DNA of 64,000 nt from Pipra filicauda (lineage: Eukaryota > Chordata > Aves > Passeriformes > Pipridae). This document shows positions 1-13,954 of the stretch, piece after piece. Under the pieces are notes generated by a model. It searched no databases. It saw only the letters and a program-made list of their open reading frames with translations, and had not been told where the DNA came from. Position 1 is the stretch's first letter. Every line of letters starts with the position of its first letter. The translations under genes and the position numbers were made by a program. The stretch covers positions 1,922,001 through 1,986,000 of the forward strand of contig NW_024104443.1 in the NCBI RefSeq assembly GCF_003945595.2. The letters are read 5' to 3'.

Positions 1-2272
1 AGTCTTGCCCTGTATCATGTCCCCTTCATCACTAGATGTTTTCACATCCTGTTAGGGGCTGAGCTTTGAAGAGCTGAGGATTTGTAGTGTGCACACCTCT
101 GGATCAGGTAGGAGAAGTTAGTCCTGAGATTTTAAGTTCTGGTCTGCCAAGACTGGGTGTTGCTGCTGTTGTTTTCTGGACAAGGAAGATCACATTCTTT
201 TGATTTGTGTACAGACCTTCAGGATTAGTATTTGCTGTGTGTGGAGTCTTGTCAAGCCTAGAGCTGAACCTCTGACATCTGATTCAGTCTTTCCCGACAA
301 AGGACCATTTAACGGATATGGAAAGTATCCCTTAGAAAATATCTGTGGAGAGCAGATGCTATCTTGAGCTGTATTGATACGTGTCCTCCTAATTCCTTAT
401 TCTGACCCTACAACTTAAAACAATGTCCTGTTTTTCAGGGAATTTTTTTGAAAAAATGGGGATCTTTAGAATTAAAATACTCAAATACCTTTTCACTGGG
501 ACTGAGGTACTCACTACGTTGTCTTTGAAAATGAGTGAACTCTCAGAGCTCATTAGAGGTGAAAGTTGCCCATTCAAATCAAATATGTCTTAATGAGCAG
601 GCTTGCTTTTTTTAATTAACTCAGGTATATTCTTATTAGTTTGGCCAATATTGTGAAGAAAGATTGTCTATGATGTGAAGAATCCTTATAAATATTTGCT
701 GCAACTCAGCAACAGATTTGAGGTTTGGGATGACAGTCTAAGGTCTGTTCCCAAAATTTTGTTTTGCGGAAATTATTCCCTAATAAACCTGGGGAAGGAC
801 AGCAGGAAAAAAGTTAATGGTCAGGCAATTTCTTATATGTTAACTGAAATTTGATATATATCTGCCTCCTGAATTCGAAAAACACCATGCAAACTTGTCA
901 TATTTTTGCTTCTATTTTCTTACAACTAGGTAATATACCCATTTAATACATAAATTAGCCATGCAATTAGTGTAAACTCTGGAGTAAATTTATTACACAT
1001 TAAGTTTCTGAAATCTCTCATGAACCTTTTGATAATACAGTTTATTATATTTAGAGTGTTATCTTGTCCTTTTTGACTTTCACTTGTGCTCAGAGCTGTG
1101 ACAGCTGCAGCACACAAAACATGGGACGCCCTGCTGTTTATGGTTTATTTGCCTCAGATTCTGTAGCTGTGAAATAACTCCAACTATTTTTCATCATTTC
1201 CAAGAATAAAAGATGGATAGTCCATAGAAATAGTAAACATAGTTATTCACATACCTGTGTAATTCGTAGTTTTATGTAGCTGACTTAACCTTCCTCAGTT
1301 TTCTCTTTTCTGGGTTACTGGGGACTATTTTTCTTAGTCTTTCCCCTCAACCAGTGTGACTGTCCTCTGAACTTTCTCTGGTTACCCTGTGAGGGCCTAT
1401 CAACATCGCATTTCTAATTATCAGTGGTAGAGCAGAAAAAAATACCCATGCACCAGTAAGGAAACACTCAGAAGTCTTTCTGGGATATCACAAACGTGTT
1501 TATTTTGTGTTACAGCACAGAGATAATTTTATATGTCAAAATCTACTTCAAACACTAGTAAGTCTATTGCCAAGAATGAGATTCAATGAAATGTACTCCT
1601 ACTCCTGTGACTTTTGAAATCTATTTTGGATAAACAGAACTTCATTTATTTGATGCTGTTCTGAGAAGTATTCAAAAGTAAATTAATATTTGCTGGCATA
1701 ATTTCATTCAGCTCTAATTCACTGAATGTTGTATTTTTTCCTGTCGATGTGATGTCTCTACTACAGTTAATGCAGCCTTCAGACAGTTACTGACTGTACA
1801 TGCTTCCAGTAATGTACCTCCTGCACTACTGTACTTCTATGGAGACACATAATTGTCATAACTTGCACCATCTTGAATGAACCTGGTTTATTTTCTAGAC
1901 TTAATTGTTGCTTACCCAAGTCCCAGTTTATTGCTTATCAGTACTCTGGATGGTAGTCACTGTACATGTATATATTAACCCTGACTCATTTTCTGGCAAT
2001 AAATAGCTTAATTAATTACATGTACTTCACTTTTTGATCAATAAAGTAGAAGCAAAAAAAAAAAAATAAAATTCAAACACAGAGAATGTAAAAATGCAAA
2101 AATGGATGGCTATTCATTTACAATAGCAAAAACCTTTAATTTGTAGTTGTTGACATCATACCCTCAGGCACCATGTTTAAAACTATGACATGTTTATATT
2201 TTGAATTTTATTTCTGGGAACAATTGAGAGAAATGTCATTTTTTTTTATTTTTAATGACTTTACTAATAATG
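1..2272. other. Unique AT-rich sequence, no gene recognised
   Basis: I find no coding frame of convincing length, repeat family or RNA gene here. Open frames are around 60 codons and lack recognisable motifs. The only simple-sequence feature is a run of 13 A at 2054-2066 followed by an AT-rich tail. The stretch could be intergenic or intronic; nothing in it decides. Confidence 0.6.
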
Positions 2273-3322
2273 GAATCATAGAGTGGCTTGGGTTGGAAGG
2301 AAGCTTAAAGATCAGCTATTTTCAATCCTGCTGTTGTGTACAGGGACATACTCCACTTTGCCAGGTTGCTCAGAACCCCATTCAACTTGGCCTTGAACAC
2401 TTCCAGGGATGGGGCAGCCAGAGCTTCTCTGAAAAACCTGTTCCAGTGCCTCACTATCCTCACAGTAAAGATTTTTTTCCTCATATCTATCTAAACCTAC
2501 TCTCTTTTAGTTTGAAACCATTCCCCCTTGTCCTGTCACTACATGCTCTTCTAAAAATTTCCTCTCCATCTTTCTTGTGGGCTCCCTTCAGACATTGGAA
2601 GGCTGTGATTAGGTGACCCTGAAACCTTCTCTTCCCCAGGCTGAACAATCCCAATTCTCTGAGCCTTTCCTCAGAGAAGAGATGCCCCGTCCTCTGGATG
2701 TCCCTCCTCTGGACTCTCTCCAACAGGTCCATGTCCTTCCTGCACTGGGGACCCCAGAGCTGGATGCAGCACTGTGGGTGGGTCTCACCAGAGCAGAGCA
2801 GAGGGGCAGAATCCCCTCCCTCACCTGCTGCCCGCACGGCTTTGGATGCAGCCCAGGACACACTTGGCTTTCTGGGCTGTGAGTGCAGATTGATGGCTCA
2901 TGTCCAACCTCTCACCCACCAGCACCCGCACCCCCCAACCACCCGAACAAACACACAACCCACCCCCCCACACCCCCAACCATACACCCGCAACACAACA
3001 ACACACACCACCACACAGTCACACCGCAAACCCCGCCCCCCAACACCCCACACCCCACCACACCCACCCCAACCACACCCCCCCCCAACCACCAGCACCC
3101 CATGTCCTTCTCTCTGGGGCTGCTCTCAATCTGTTCACCTCTCAGCCTGGGTTGATACTGAGGATTGACCCAACCCAGGTGCAGCACCTGGCACTTGGTC
3201 TTGTTAAACCTCATGAGATTTCCATTGGCTCACTACTGTCTGGACTTGACCATCAAAGTGTCTCCTGATCCTCCTAACAGTCCACCCATCAAATCCATCT
3301 TTCTCCAATTTAGAGAGAAATG
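2273..3322 (-). mobile_element. CR1 LINE fragment, minus strand, 3' end and part of ORF2
   Basis: Read on the minus strand this is the 3' part of a bird CR1 retrotransposon. The element's 3' terminus lies at about 2273-2290, where the plus strand reads GAATCATAGAGTGGCTTGGG, the reverse complement of the usual CR1 end. Going right, the text follows the CR1 consensus for the region encoding the C-terminal part of the reverse transcriptase, with stops and shifts, so it is not functional. Near 3220-3290 consensus blocks that should be several hundred bases apart lie close together, so an internal deletion is likely. The copy ends near 3322, inside ORF2, making it 5'-truncated as most CR1 copies are. 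A C-rich expansion interrupts it at about 2915-3103. Assignment to CR1 is firm; the subfamily is not. Confidence 0.9.
2915..3103. repeat. C/A-rich expansion inside the CR1 copy
   Basis: The plus strand is almost pure C and A for about 190 bases, with degenerate units such as CACCCC, CCACA and ACCACC and no single clean period. The left edge carries CACCCACCAGCACCCGCACC and the right edge ACCAGCACCCCATGTCC. Both match the same short CR1 segment, CACCAGCACCCC, so the block probably grew from it. At 3031-3056 four C-tracts of four or more are separated by one to four bases, which on the minus strand is a canonical G-quadruplex pattern. Proline-, threonine- and histidine-rich translations across it are artefacts of composition. 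Confidence 0.85.
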
Positions 3323-6300
3323 GAGTAGAAAACTACTGATGTAGTTAATAATTTAATACAAAGGCCAGTTGAAGCCAGAAGAAATTTTTCTGTGTTTTCA
3401 GTTTCTCTTCCTGCTCGAGTGTGTTTTCTTAAACTTGATTTAGGCTTTATTTGCATATGTGGCATAACATATTGTGTATGTGTATTTTTTATGAATTTCA
3501 TATAATTTCTGCCATTTGAAAATCTTGGTAACCAGATTATAATACATATCAGCACTAATGAGATTATATGTTTTATTCAGAGGTTGTGTTAGATACTTAT
3601 TCTACATTATTTACTTCTTGTAAAAATTTGAGAAAAACAAAGCAATGCAATTTTACAAGGCAATAAAAGTTGCATCTGTGATCTCACGGGAGTACTTAGA
3701 ATATCAGCTACAGAAATTTTTGAGCTGGTTGGAGTTTAGAAGGTTTGTTTAGAGAACAGCACCTCAGAGAGGTGGTGGTGAATACCTTCACTGTGAAAAC
3801 TTAATGAGGATAAAGTTAAGATCTGATCTCAGCATTACCCTCCCTTAGGGCTTTTCTACCTCATGGCTTTTTGCCATTTGCTGTTAAGGTAGCCTCCAGG
3901 TCATTCCAGTAGAGATGAGGGAATACATCCTACCTGTGAGCCTTCATATTTCCCAAAGTGGTACAAACAGTTTTCAGGGCAGGCAGGACCCCTATTCTGG
4001 ATGGATTTGCAGCACCTGTGGGTGATTGTATAAATGGTTTTGGACTGATGGTTCCCTGATGGTGTCAAATTCCTGCAAATTTCAGAATGTAAGAAGTAGT
4101 TATCTTCCTTCTGTCCAACTTCAGTGTTAATTCTGACATGATGTTACAGAGCCAGTTTGGATTTGGTCTTTTACTGGCCATTTCACTAAAATGAAATATC
4201 TTTTCCCAGGTGCATCCAGGTTAGCACAGTTAATCAGCAGAGGAAAGATGGTGGGTAGGTCTCAGTGGTTTATGTTAAATTTGTTGATCGGGGTCAGGAT
4301 TATCACTAGAGATGTCAGCAGCTTGTTTTTGTTGGTAAGAGAAAAAGTGACAATATTCTTGATGTTCACACTGTTGTATCACAACTCATAGATTCCATTT
4401 TTTCCCCTAAAAACATTAATTTTGTGTCAGATCAGCTATTCTTAAACACTGATTAGCTTTTAATGAGGAACTTAGTATGGTGCCTGAAATTTTTATTGTT
4501 ATTTGAAATAACTATTTCAAGTTAGTGTTTTTTTTCTTTCCCCGTAAAATTCCATGTTTTAAAAGGTCTTACAGATGCAGAAATATTTCACAATGTGTAA
4601 GCATTAAACAGCCTCCAGATCTGGATAGAATGCGAATACATTTTGCTGTGGATCTCTGACACAAGTGAAAGCAGGACTGGAGTAATCACAGGCAGGAATA
4701 GGTCCAGATCACAGTTTTGTGTGGTCTTTTCTGAAAACTGACATTGTAATGTGCTCTTCCTTATAAATGTATTGCTTCAGAGAAATATTATTGCTAAAAA
4801 TAACAGGAGCTCACAGTTCTTTACTACTGACAGAGTAATGCAAGAGTAATATAGCTGGATGTGGACTCTGAACACACGAAGAAATTGATGAAAAGTATAT
4901 TGAATAGGAAGTCTGAAACAAAATCATTAAAATCCTCATCTTAAGAAAAGTTTTAACTAAGTGTCGATTCTAGTATGTGTACATGTAATATAAGAAAAAA
5001 TACGAAACTGGTTATTTGGGCATAAATACTGAGTTCAAATTAATGCACACATTGACAGTGACAATGCTGTTATATACCTACTTGAATGGTGATGTAGTTG
5101 AAAACCATTGTTCAGTCTTGAATTTGCTCTTTGAGTATTAACTTAAATAATTCAATTTTCTATATTGTCCTGGATTTCAAAATACAGATATGCTGTTCAT
5201 CTTCATATGGCTCAGTAGGTATTGGAGGATTCCAAGATTGTTTTTTGCTATGGAAATCATGGAATGAAAATCTATTGACTGTGTTTTGCAGAATAAAAGT
5301 TGAAGGGATCATGATGGAATTTATACCACTTTTTAAAGTTACAGTCTTTTAAGCAAAATCTTGAAGGAATCTGAAGATGTCAAACTGTGCTTTACCTTTC
5401 AGTGTAGTTTAGCAGTCCCCGTGTTGTTTCATAATACTATATTATGAAAAAAATTCCTCATGTTCCTACCCAAAGTTTCCATCAGTTTACACACTTGGAA
5501 AGTGTTCATAGTTATAAATGACAAGAAAAAACCTTGACACTTTCTTTCTTTTCTCCTGCATAATTTTTTTATTTTTTTCATCTGAATGTCTGTATTCCTG
5601 ACAGGAAGAAAAGACTCTAGCTCTCATGTTTTATTCATCTGGTGTATATTCCTCTAGAATTGCTCTGCTTGGATTTTTTCTTTCCATGATGAACTATTGA
5701 CTTCTGTTAAAAATAATCCAAAACAACTTCAAGAAAATTCTGATAAGAAAAAAAAAATGTTTCTTCCTACCCCCAGCCTCAATCTCTAGTCTCTGGAGTG
5801 GTAATCCATATATACTAATCTATAGTAGAAGATTCACTGATGATTAATAAGTACAATTAATAAGTACTTTTGTCTTAATCTATAAATATTTTTTAGGGTG
5901 CATTCATAATTGACTATGTTCAATATTTGTAGGAGAATTTTTACGGTGGGAATCACAAGTTATTCTAAGTACTTACTTATCCGCATGGAATATAATCTCT
6001 CAAAACAAGATAGTCATGGAAAAGTTGCAATTACTTTATTAATTCTACGGTTCTTTTCTTTGAACTTGTACAGAACAGTCCAAGGAAATTGGAGCTGTTG
6101 GTTCATCCACTGATGAGGGATGTCACTGAAGTCATTAAACTTTTAAGTAAATTTAATGTAGGATATCTGTATTTCTGTGTTCTCTAGGAAAATTGTCCCA
6201 CCTTGTAGCCTTATAAATTCATGATTTTTCCAGAGTGTGAAGAGATCCCTAAGCTGCATTTCTCATTTGCTAGTAGTTTGTTTTTGTCTTTGACTATTAT

Positions 6301-9300
6301 TGTTGATTGATCCAAATAAAAGATTAAGTCTAATGGACTTTAAATACCATGTTTATAGTAGGGTTATAGTGAGAAATTCATACACATAAAATTCTGTTTG
6401 ATCTACTACTTCGAGCTGTTCTGTTTCAGTGGCAGTCAGTATGTACCTCACACTCCGTCTGAAGCATAATTTGTGAGTGACCATTGGGTGTCACTGCTGC
6501 TGCTCATAATACAGATCTGTTCCCACCACTCTTCAAAGAGAAGTCGGAGGTTTAATTTCAAGATCTGCTTTTTCCCTTTTAACAACATGGAAAAGGGTCA
6601 CCCAGAAATACCATGACTGATATCAGTGAAGGATAAGAGGCACAGTAACTGAGATGTAGTTTCCACAGATATTCTGCATGGTCTAATGTGTATAATTAAA
6701 TCCAATTGCTCTGGGATGATATTGACAAAATTAAGATAAGTTTTTTCATCAAGGAACAAATTTCCACTTAAGTGAAATCAAATGCATCTTTGCATTTTAA
6801 GGGAATGAATGCTGTTATGTTGCTGTTCGTAAAACAAAGACAGTTTTGGTTAAGAAAATCCCAAACAGTGAAAATCCTGAAACTGCAAAGCAGCATTAAA
6901 ATTAGTTAGAGCTCTTCACATGTTCACCAATAAGTGAGCGCCTTACATCACCAACAAGCACAGCAGGTGGCCTATGAACCTTGAAAGGCTGATAAAGTTT
7001 CATACTGTTGTGAGAATCAAATGTGGTTTCACACTGAGTGGAAAATAAGGCTCTGATACTCTAGCATGCACACATTGTTACCTTTAGAGACTTCTGCATT
7101 GGAAGGCTCTGCATATTCATGAAACATGCAGACTTTCACAAGACTCAGCTCGGGTGGAGAAGTCTGTTTATAAAGAAATGCTTTGTGTCCAAAATACATA
7201 CTACAGATCAGAAAAAATGTGTTGTTTTAACATCCTTTGTATCTGAGAAATCAAGTCAACTGTATATACCATAAATATCTATAAAATATATACAAAATGT
7301 TTCTAAGAATGAATGTGGTTAGACTGTGTTTAATGCACTTTGTGCTTATGCATTTTTTTTTCAGTAATAAGAATTTTATCTATTGTCTTTTTTTTCTTGC
7401 TGGGGTAAGCTATTAGTAGAGGAAATCAACACTGCAATTTTGTCATACTTTTTTAAATGAAAGACATGAATTTCATATATAACTTTAACATTATCTGTGT
7501 GCCAGGTCTTAAGATGTTTGTAGACTTCTGAAAAAAATTACTTAGTCATTTAAATGTTTAATATTTTTCTATTCCTTTCATGAAGCCCTATAACTCTGTA
7601 GGCATCTGTGGATATGTGTTGCATGGACAACGTTAAGTTTAAATTAGCAAAATATGGTCTATAAAACTTTTACCTTATGGTATTTGGTGAGTCCAAGTAC
7701 TGCTACTTTCCTTGTTTTTAAATATGAGGAATTAAACAAAAATGCATCAAAGACTTTAATTCTATTCGCGTAAGATATTTTAATTGGAATAAGTAATTGA
7801 CCCTAACAGTATACAGTCCAATGAATTTTTAATTGCTGGATATTCCTACAAATTATATAAATAGCAAAGACAAGGGAAAAAAAACTCCATCAGATTTACT
7901 TCTGAAGTGGGATTTCAACTTTGGACCTAGACAAGTATTGCAGACTTGTAAAATAAATTAGACTGGATGAGGGTTCTATGGTCTGACCACCAGCTTAGGC
8001 CGTGACTGTCAAAGCTACCACAGGTTATGTGGGACAATGTCCCTTTTATTTTTAAGCATTTCTAAGAATGGGATAGCATAATTTCTCTAGGCCACATATT
8101 CTAGTGTTTCCCCACTGTCACAGTAATAAATTTCTCCTTTACCTCTGAACAGAGTGCATCTCTGCTGAACTGGGAGCATAAAATAGCATGAAAAGGTGCT
8201 GGTGGGTGGGTAAACTGACACAACAACTGTAAAATGAAACAAATCCCACAAGCTCTAAATGCTGGAAAATATTTTTTAAAAAATGCTTTCTTCTGAGATC
8301 TGTCTGATGTTTCATTTAAATTAATGTTCCACTCAGAGAAATCTTGGTCCCAGAGGTTGTATTGTTTTCCAGCCTTAGGGCCATGGTTGCAAAATAGTTG
8401 TTACTAAAAGCTAGAATCAGCTAAAAAATATATTAAGAGTTTTTCCTCTGTTTTCAGTTTGGCTTCTATTATCACATAGGGTTTCTAAATCTAAGTTTCT
8501 CAGTGTACCATCTTCATTTGGGATTTTGTAGTAACTTGCTATGCCTGTGAAGGTTTGAATGAAGATTGAAGATTATCATTAATTCAAAGACAGATAAAAG
8601 GTGGCAATGATTTTCCTTTATGGTGATATGGATATGGGAAGCTAAACTGATGACAGATTCAACTGTATAGGATTTTAACAGAATTCATTCTCAAAGAAGT
8701 TGCAGGATTTAAAGGGGACCATAAAGAACTCATGATGTGAATGTTTCTAATGAGGTGGGAAGTTGTTCTATTTTCTGTACTTTAGAGAAGTCTATGTTCA
8801 AAGAGTTCTCTGGCATGATCTTGTTAAAAAAAACCCATAATAATTCACATCCTTCTTATTACTAAGGTACAGGCCACTGTTTCATCAAAATCTAGTAATA
8901 CTCAAAATTCTTTTGCATTTTCGTGCTTATTATGGAGATGGTCTGTACTCCAGGCTTATTTAAATTTAAAAAAAAAATGTAATGGATCTATGGTTCAAAT
9001 TAAAGTGTTCACAAGATGACAAGTTATGATCAGTGTCTCTTCATATGAAATAGCCTGTAGAGACCTCAATTTTATTACTGCTAGCAGGGGGTCACAATGT
9101 CCGACTACTTCCTTAACCATTTTGCTTCAGATGTATTGCACTTCTTAATTTAACTTGGTAAAATCTTTTCTATTGGCCACTCAGTATGGTGCCTACTGGC
9201 ATAAGATGCCACATCCAAAATGTTCAGAATGACTTCCCACAAGCAAAATCAGTATAAGCTGATCCCTGGAAAAAAAAGGAGATGTATCGTTCACAGTACA

Positions 9301-12300
9301 GGTCTGTATAGATTTTGGTACCCACTTTGCTTGGGAACTCAACTGTGGTTACTTTCCTTTTTCCCTTTATGATATGCTCCCCTACTCTGATCTGAAAATG
9401 TTTGGTTTTGAGGCCACTGAACATGATTTGTCACTTTAGAGCATCTGAATATGTTCCTATTTGATTCAAACAAGGTCTACCATGTCGTATTTTCAAGGAG
9501 TCAGTTTCAATAATGGTTTGTTCGAACATGGATTTGCAGGACTCTTTTGTTAAATTAATTTCCTTCCTCTTCCCCTCTCACACTGTTCTCTACTGTTTCC
9601 CTCCTTACTTTAGAAGCAGAAAGAAAAGTCACTTTTTCTCTCTGCTACTTTGTGCATAGGGACCAGCATAAGTACACTGCATGAAAAATGTCACTCCTAC
9701 CTATGGTTCTTCTGTGTGGCTGAGATAAATAACTAGTTTCCTAAATGGTCACTTATAATAGAAGAACTGCCTATCTATTTATTTCAGTCTCACAAGGTCT
9801 TTTTCCTCAACAGCTCTATACACAGTGGAAAAAATATACCATCAGGAGATAGGTTAAAGCCAAGGAACATAGGTGTGAAAGTCCAAGGAAGGAATAAGGC
9901 CTTGGGAGTAGGCTGATGAGGAAAGATGTCTGAAGGCAGGAAGAATACATTAGGGAGTGGACAGTAATTACAGCAAAGAAAAGGAGAAAATAGGTATTAC
10001 CCAGAAAGAGGGTGCAGATTCTAGAGGTGGGTCGCTGTGAACAGCTTCTAGAAATGACCAAAAAATACAAAAGTTCAGTAAAATGTAACATAAAAGATTA
10101 GGGAATTTAGCTCTTGGTATTGCAGGGTTAGGAGTGGAGACTTTTTGAAGATAGCATCAGCTGTTCTTAGAATGTATACATAAATTCCTGAGTTTTTTGT
10201 TATAAAGAGAACATCTTCATTAGCAGAAAGTTAGTTATAGCCTTGTTAAAATTAACGTCTGTAGCTATCCCTAGAGAATTACAAACTCATAATGACATTA
10301 AAATCCAATTAATTGGATTTTAAAGTAAAGCTTAGGCTTTTATAATTCAACCATATCTAAAATCCTCAGTGCAGTAAGTAGAGTTCAGTGCTTTAAGAAG
10401 TCTTTCATGTGTACATTGGGCACAAGCTCTGAGCTGTGGTAAGACCATTATGTCAATGGTTCTACCTTATGTGTATGTGAATCCTTGTCCTACTTTCTCA
10501 CACATACAGGGGTATACAGTCTTCTTTCCACTGAACTTCTGTAAGGTGGTTCTGGCTCTTCTTTCTCCTTTGTTATTGGAGGCCACTTTGAGCAGAGAAG
10601 GAATGTACTTATTCATGGTTCTTACAATGTGTCGTTTTGGTGGCGGAATGATGTTGTTTAACACCAATGAATTATGCTGTGCAAGCTGAGCACTGACTAT
10701 TATTGCCACTGAAAATCATTCAATATAAATTATGTAGTGTTTCCTTGTGAGTACTCCCCTGCAAGACCCTTTATAGCTTCAAGCAGGGCCATCTCCTGTA
10801 GCTTATTCTATGATCAACTTGACTTCTGTTGACACTATACTGCTGTGTTTAAAATATGTTGGCTGACTTCTGATAGAGTAAAAATAATATACAATCTGCA
10901 TAGCCCAAAATTTTCAGCAAGCTCCACAGAAGATCAGATTAAAAGGAAAAAGCAGATCTGTAAATACAAGTTGTGTGGTTTACCTACAAAACCTAAGGTA
11001 TATATTTGTTTATTTCCTCTGCGTCAAAACCATGAGGATTAATATTTTGTGTTCTCTTTTGTGTAACTCCATCTCATAGCTTCAAGTATTAGTGACTACT
11101 CTGTCATATGTTTAATGAACAAAAAATTTGGTATGTTTGAATTTTGGAAATATGAGCTAAATAATGGTAACTATACATTCCTCCAATTAAAATATATATT
11201 ATTATCTATACATGGATCGCTACCAAGCACAGCAGTGGGAAATAACAGTTAAACTGATGACACTACTTAATCTTTTGAACAATGTGAAATTGGAACTGAA
11301 AAACTCAAGTCACTGATAAAGCAACTGTAAAAGCTAGTGTTGAGCTTTGATGCTTTGAAGTACTTGTTCCTTTATTTTAAAATGTTCAGATAAAATGCAG
11401 TATTTCAAATGTCATGTACAGCAACATGAAAGATAATCAAATAGCAGATTTTTCCATTTGACAGTTCAGTCACGAATGTATGTGTGTCAAATTATGTCCA
11501 GAGTGGGAAGAAAATGAAGATATATGATGATTGCAACATTATTATAATGGTTATTTAACACATACAGTTTTCAGCCTTGATTGTGAGTTTCTTTTCTGAT
11601 GAAGAATGAAAGATAAGTCAGGGTTTATTCTCCCTTTGAAGCGGCATCACACAAAGCTAGGATTCAGAATTCTTTTCTCCCTAACCAGTCATATTCAATG
11701 ACTTGGTTTTGAGGTGACAAAGGAAACTGACAAATTCCACAGCTATATTTTTTCTTATTTTTTAATGGAAGAGAAATATGTATATTTCTTCATTTGCTCT
11801 ACCTCTTGACAAATACATTTATCGCTCTTAGATGGCTGTTGATTATCTCAAGGGTACCTTGCATGATGTGCAGCTAAAATGTTCCTGAGGGTTTGAATCT
11901 CCAGTGTATTAGTTGTACCACTTAACTGGTCATAGGGCAGCATTTTTAGAGTGCTGAGCTGATATAGCTTTACAGACTTCCAATACAAATCATTTAAATG
12001 GTGAGCAAGAAAGAATATTCAGGAATCAGTTTAAGTGACTTGTTAATTAAGACTCTTAGTCCTGCACTTTTATTCAGAGTGAAAAATCTGTATACAATTT
12101 TCCTATGAATTAAAATAAGAAAACCCTGTCACTTATCTAGGTGTGGGATGACATTTAGGTCAGTTCGTTTCTACAACCTGCCCAAATTCCCCCAAAATGG
12201 TAGCACTACTTGTTTCTTACAACAATTTCCTGTCATCCACAAGCCTGAGATTTCAGATGGTGTCAGCAGGCTGGCATCTCTGGCCCCCAAAGGAGCCTGC

Positions 12301-13954
12301 AGCATTCTTAAGACTTTCCTCTTTCCTGCAGACATTAAACTCGGACTCAATTGGTCCTGGTGAATTCCCTGGCATCTCTTAACTCTTCTGAGAAAATGCT
12401 TATTTTCTGAAGCAGATGCTTTGGAAAACAGATTTTCAGGTAAGTAGAATATGATTCTGGAGATCATAAACTGTAGTAAACATTGGAAAAAAATCAGCAA
12501 ACTGGGAACTAATGAAAAAGAAAGAGAGCTTTTGGAGAAATATATATGAATGAGGTGGTTTGGCAACTCCTTCTTCACAGGTATTGTTCGCACAGATCAA
12601 GACTTAGTCGCAATTTGTGGCTTTTGGTTCTTGGAGGAATGGAAGGTATGTGAAAGTCAGATTTAAAAAAGGTTGAAGGCATATCTGAAGGTGGAGATGA
12701 AAGACAAGGAAAGATCTGTTACTGACTTCAGTAAACGGCTGTTGGAGCTAGTGAAAGGGTTGTATGTCATCTTTTGAGTCTGGTCATAAAAGAAATAGAA
12801 GAAATACTTTGTAGGATATTAGTCTTGGGAAGACCAGAGCTTTCCAGTTGAAGGCAGGGGTATACTACTAGTGTTTATGGTGCAATAGATTTCAAAGAAG
12901 ATATAAGAATAGTACAGAAAGAAGGTAAGATTCATAAAAAAAAAAAAAGTAGGGGTTGTGCCGGGATTGATCAGTCTTCTGCCATTTTGCTGTCAGTTTT
13001 GTGGGTTTGATAGTAATGAGTATAATGGAATGATGTGAGAATTAAACTTACCATTTGAAGATTCGAAAATAAATGTACTGTCAGGTACATCTGGATATTT
13101 TCAGATTTTCTTTGAATTCACAGAAAATACAAAAGATGTTGATGGTTTCAAATTTGCCTTTGATAAATAATAAGAGTCACTAAAGAATGGTTCACTGTAA
13201 ATAGAGAATAAACAGATGGAACCAGTATGTCAGCTGCAAAATAACAATGTTTCAGACGTTAGAGGTCAACTTTATATAGTCAAATTGGAAAATAATTAGA
13301 TCAAATATGGAAAGTAGATAGAACTTCTACTAAACAAGGAGAAAGCCTAAAGTACTTGCTAAAGCAAAGGTGGGGACTAGCACAAATCTTCAGAAATTGA
13401 AAAAGACTTTCTCAGTTTTCTGGCCTAAATTTTTAACTTTTAGATATGTGGAAGTTTTGGAATAAAATAAAAATTGCAGGAAGTTTGGTCTGCAAAAAAG
13501 GTAAACCAAAACCCACATTGTTCTTCAACCTCACCAATGAAAAGAATAAAGGGAAGTAATAAAGGTACCATCCTGTGAACCTAGAGGTTTGGAGAAGTCT
13601 AGGTAAAGACCTAAAACTGGATTGTCAATGTCCATCTAGGACAATAGTACTGGTAACTGGAGTTAAACTGCAGCAGTGATCAATGAAAGGCTAGAATATG
13701 AAGAATGCTTCAACTAGGGTGGAAGTGAAAATGAAATTGATGTTTTCAAACCTGATTATCTAACCTTTCCCCTTGACTACTGAAAGAAGTGCCTGATGTT
13801 CCTTCACTACGTGTGTAGCAAGTTTCATTGTAAGTGATAGTATTTAAGAAGATGGCATGAAATGGTTTGGAACACATCCCTGCATTTTCCTTTTCCTTAG
13901 GAAAGTGATAATTTCCAGGTAGTTTTTTAGCTTTCACTAAGTAAAGTTCCATGA
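3323..13954. other. Long AT-rich unique stretch, no gene recognised
   Basis: About 10.6 kb with no repeat family or protein motif that I can name. Open frames stay below about 140 codons and none looks conserved. The longest is on the minus strand at 12171-12593; it has no recognisable motif. The one structural feature is the palindrome at 10298-10323. Short homopolymers occur (for example A12 near 12938). Parts of 12.6-13.9 kb could be very old repeat sequence, since an ancient CR1 piece lies just downstream, but I cannot demonstrate it. Confidence 0.5.
10298..10323. repeat. Perfect 26-bp AT-rich palindrome
   Basis: The left arm TTAAAATCCAATT is followed at once by its exact reverse complement AATTGGATTTTAA, with no spacer. 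Symmetry breaks immediately outside. The centre contains CCAATTAATTGG, which holds two opposed ATTA/TAAT cores of the kind homeodomain proteins bind. Binding is only an inference; the palindrome is directly visible. Confidence 0.9.

Noticed and set aside
2898..3268. Proline/threonine/histidine-rich and glycine/valine-rich open frames on both strands
   Set aside because: They are readings of the C/A-rich expansion inside a CR1 copy and have no domain content.
10450..10709. Overlapping 79- and 80-codon frames on opposite strands, considered as a processed pseudogene
   Set aside because: I could not match either translation to a known protein, and no poly-A tail or flanking duplication is visible.
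12171..12593. 140-codon open frame on the minus strand
   Set aside because: No recognisable motif, no start context or splice signals, and a length reachable by chance in this amount of sequence.
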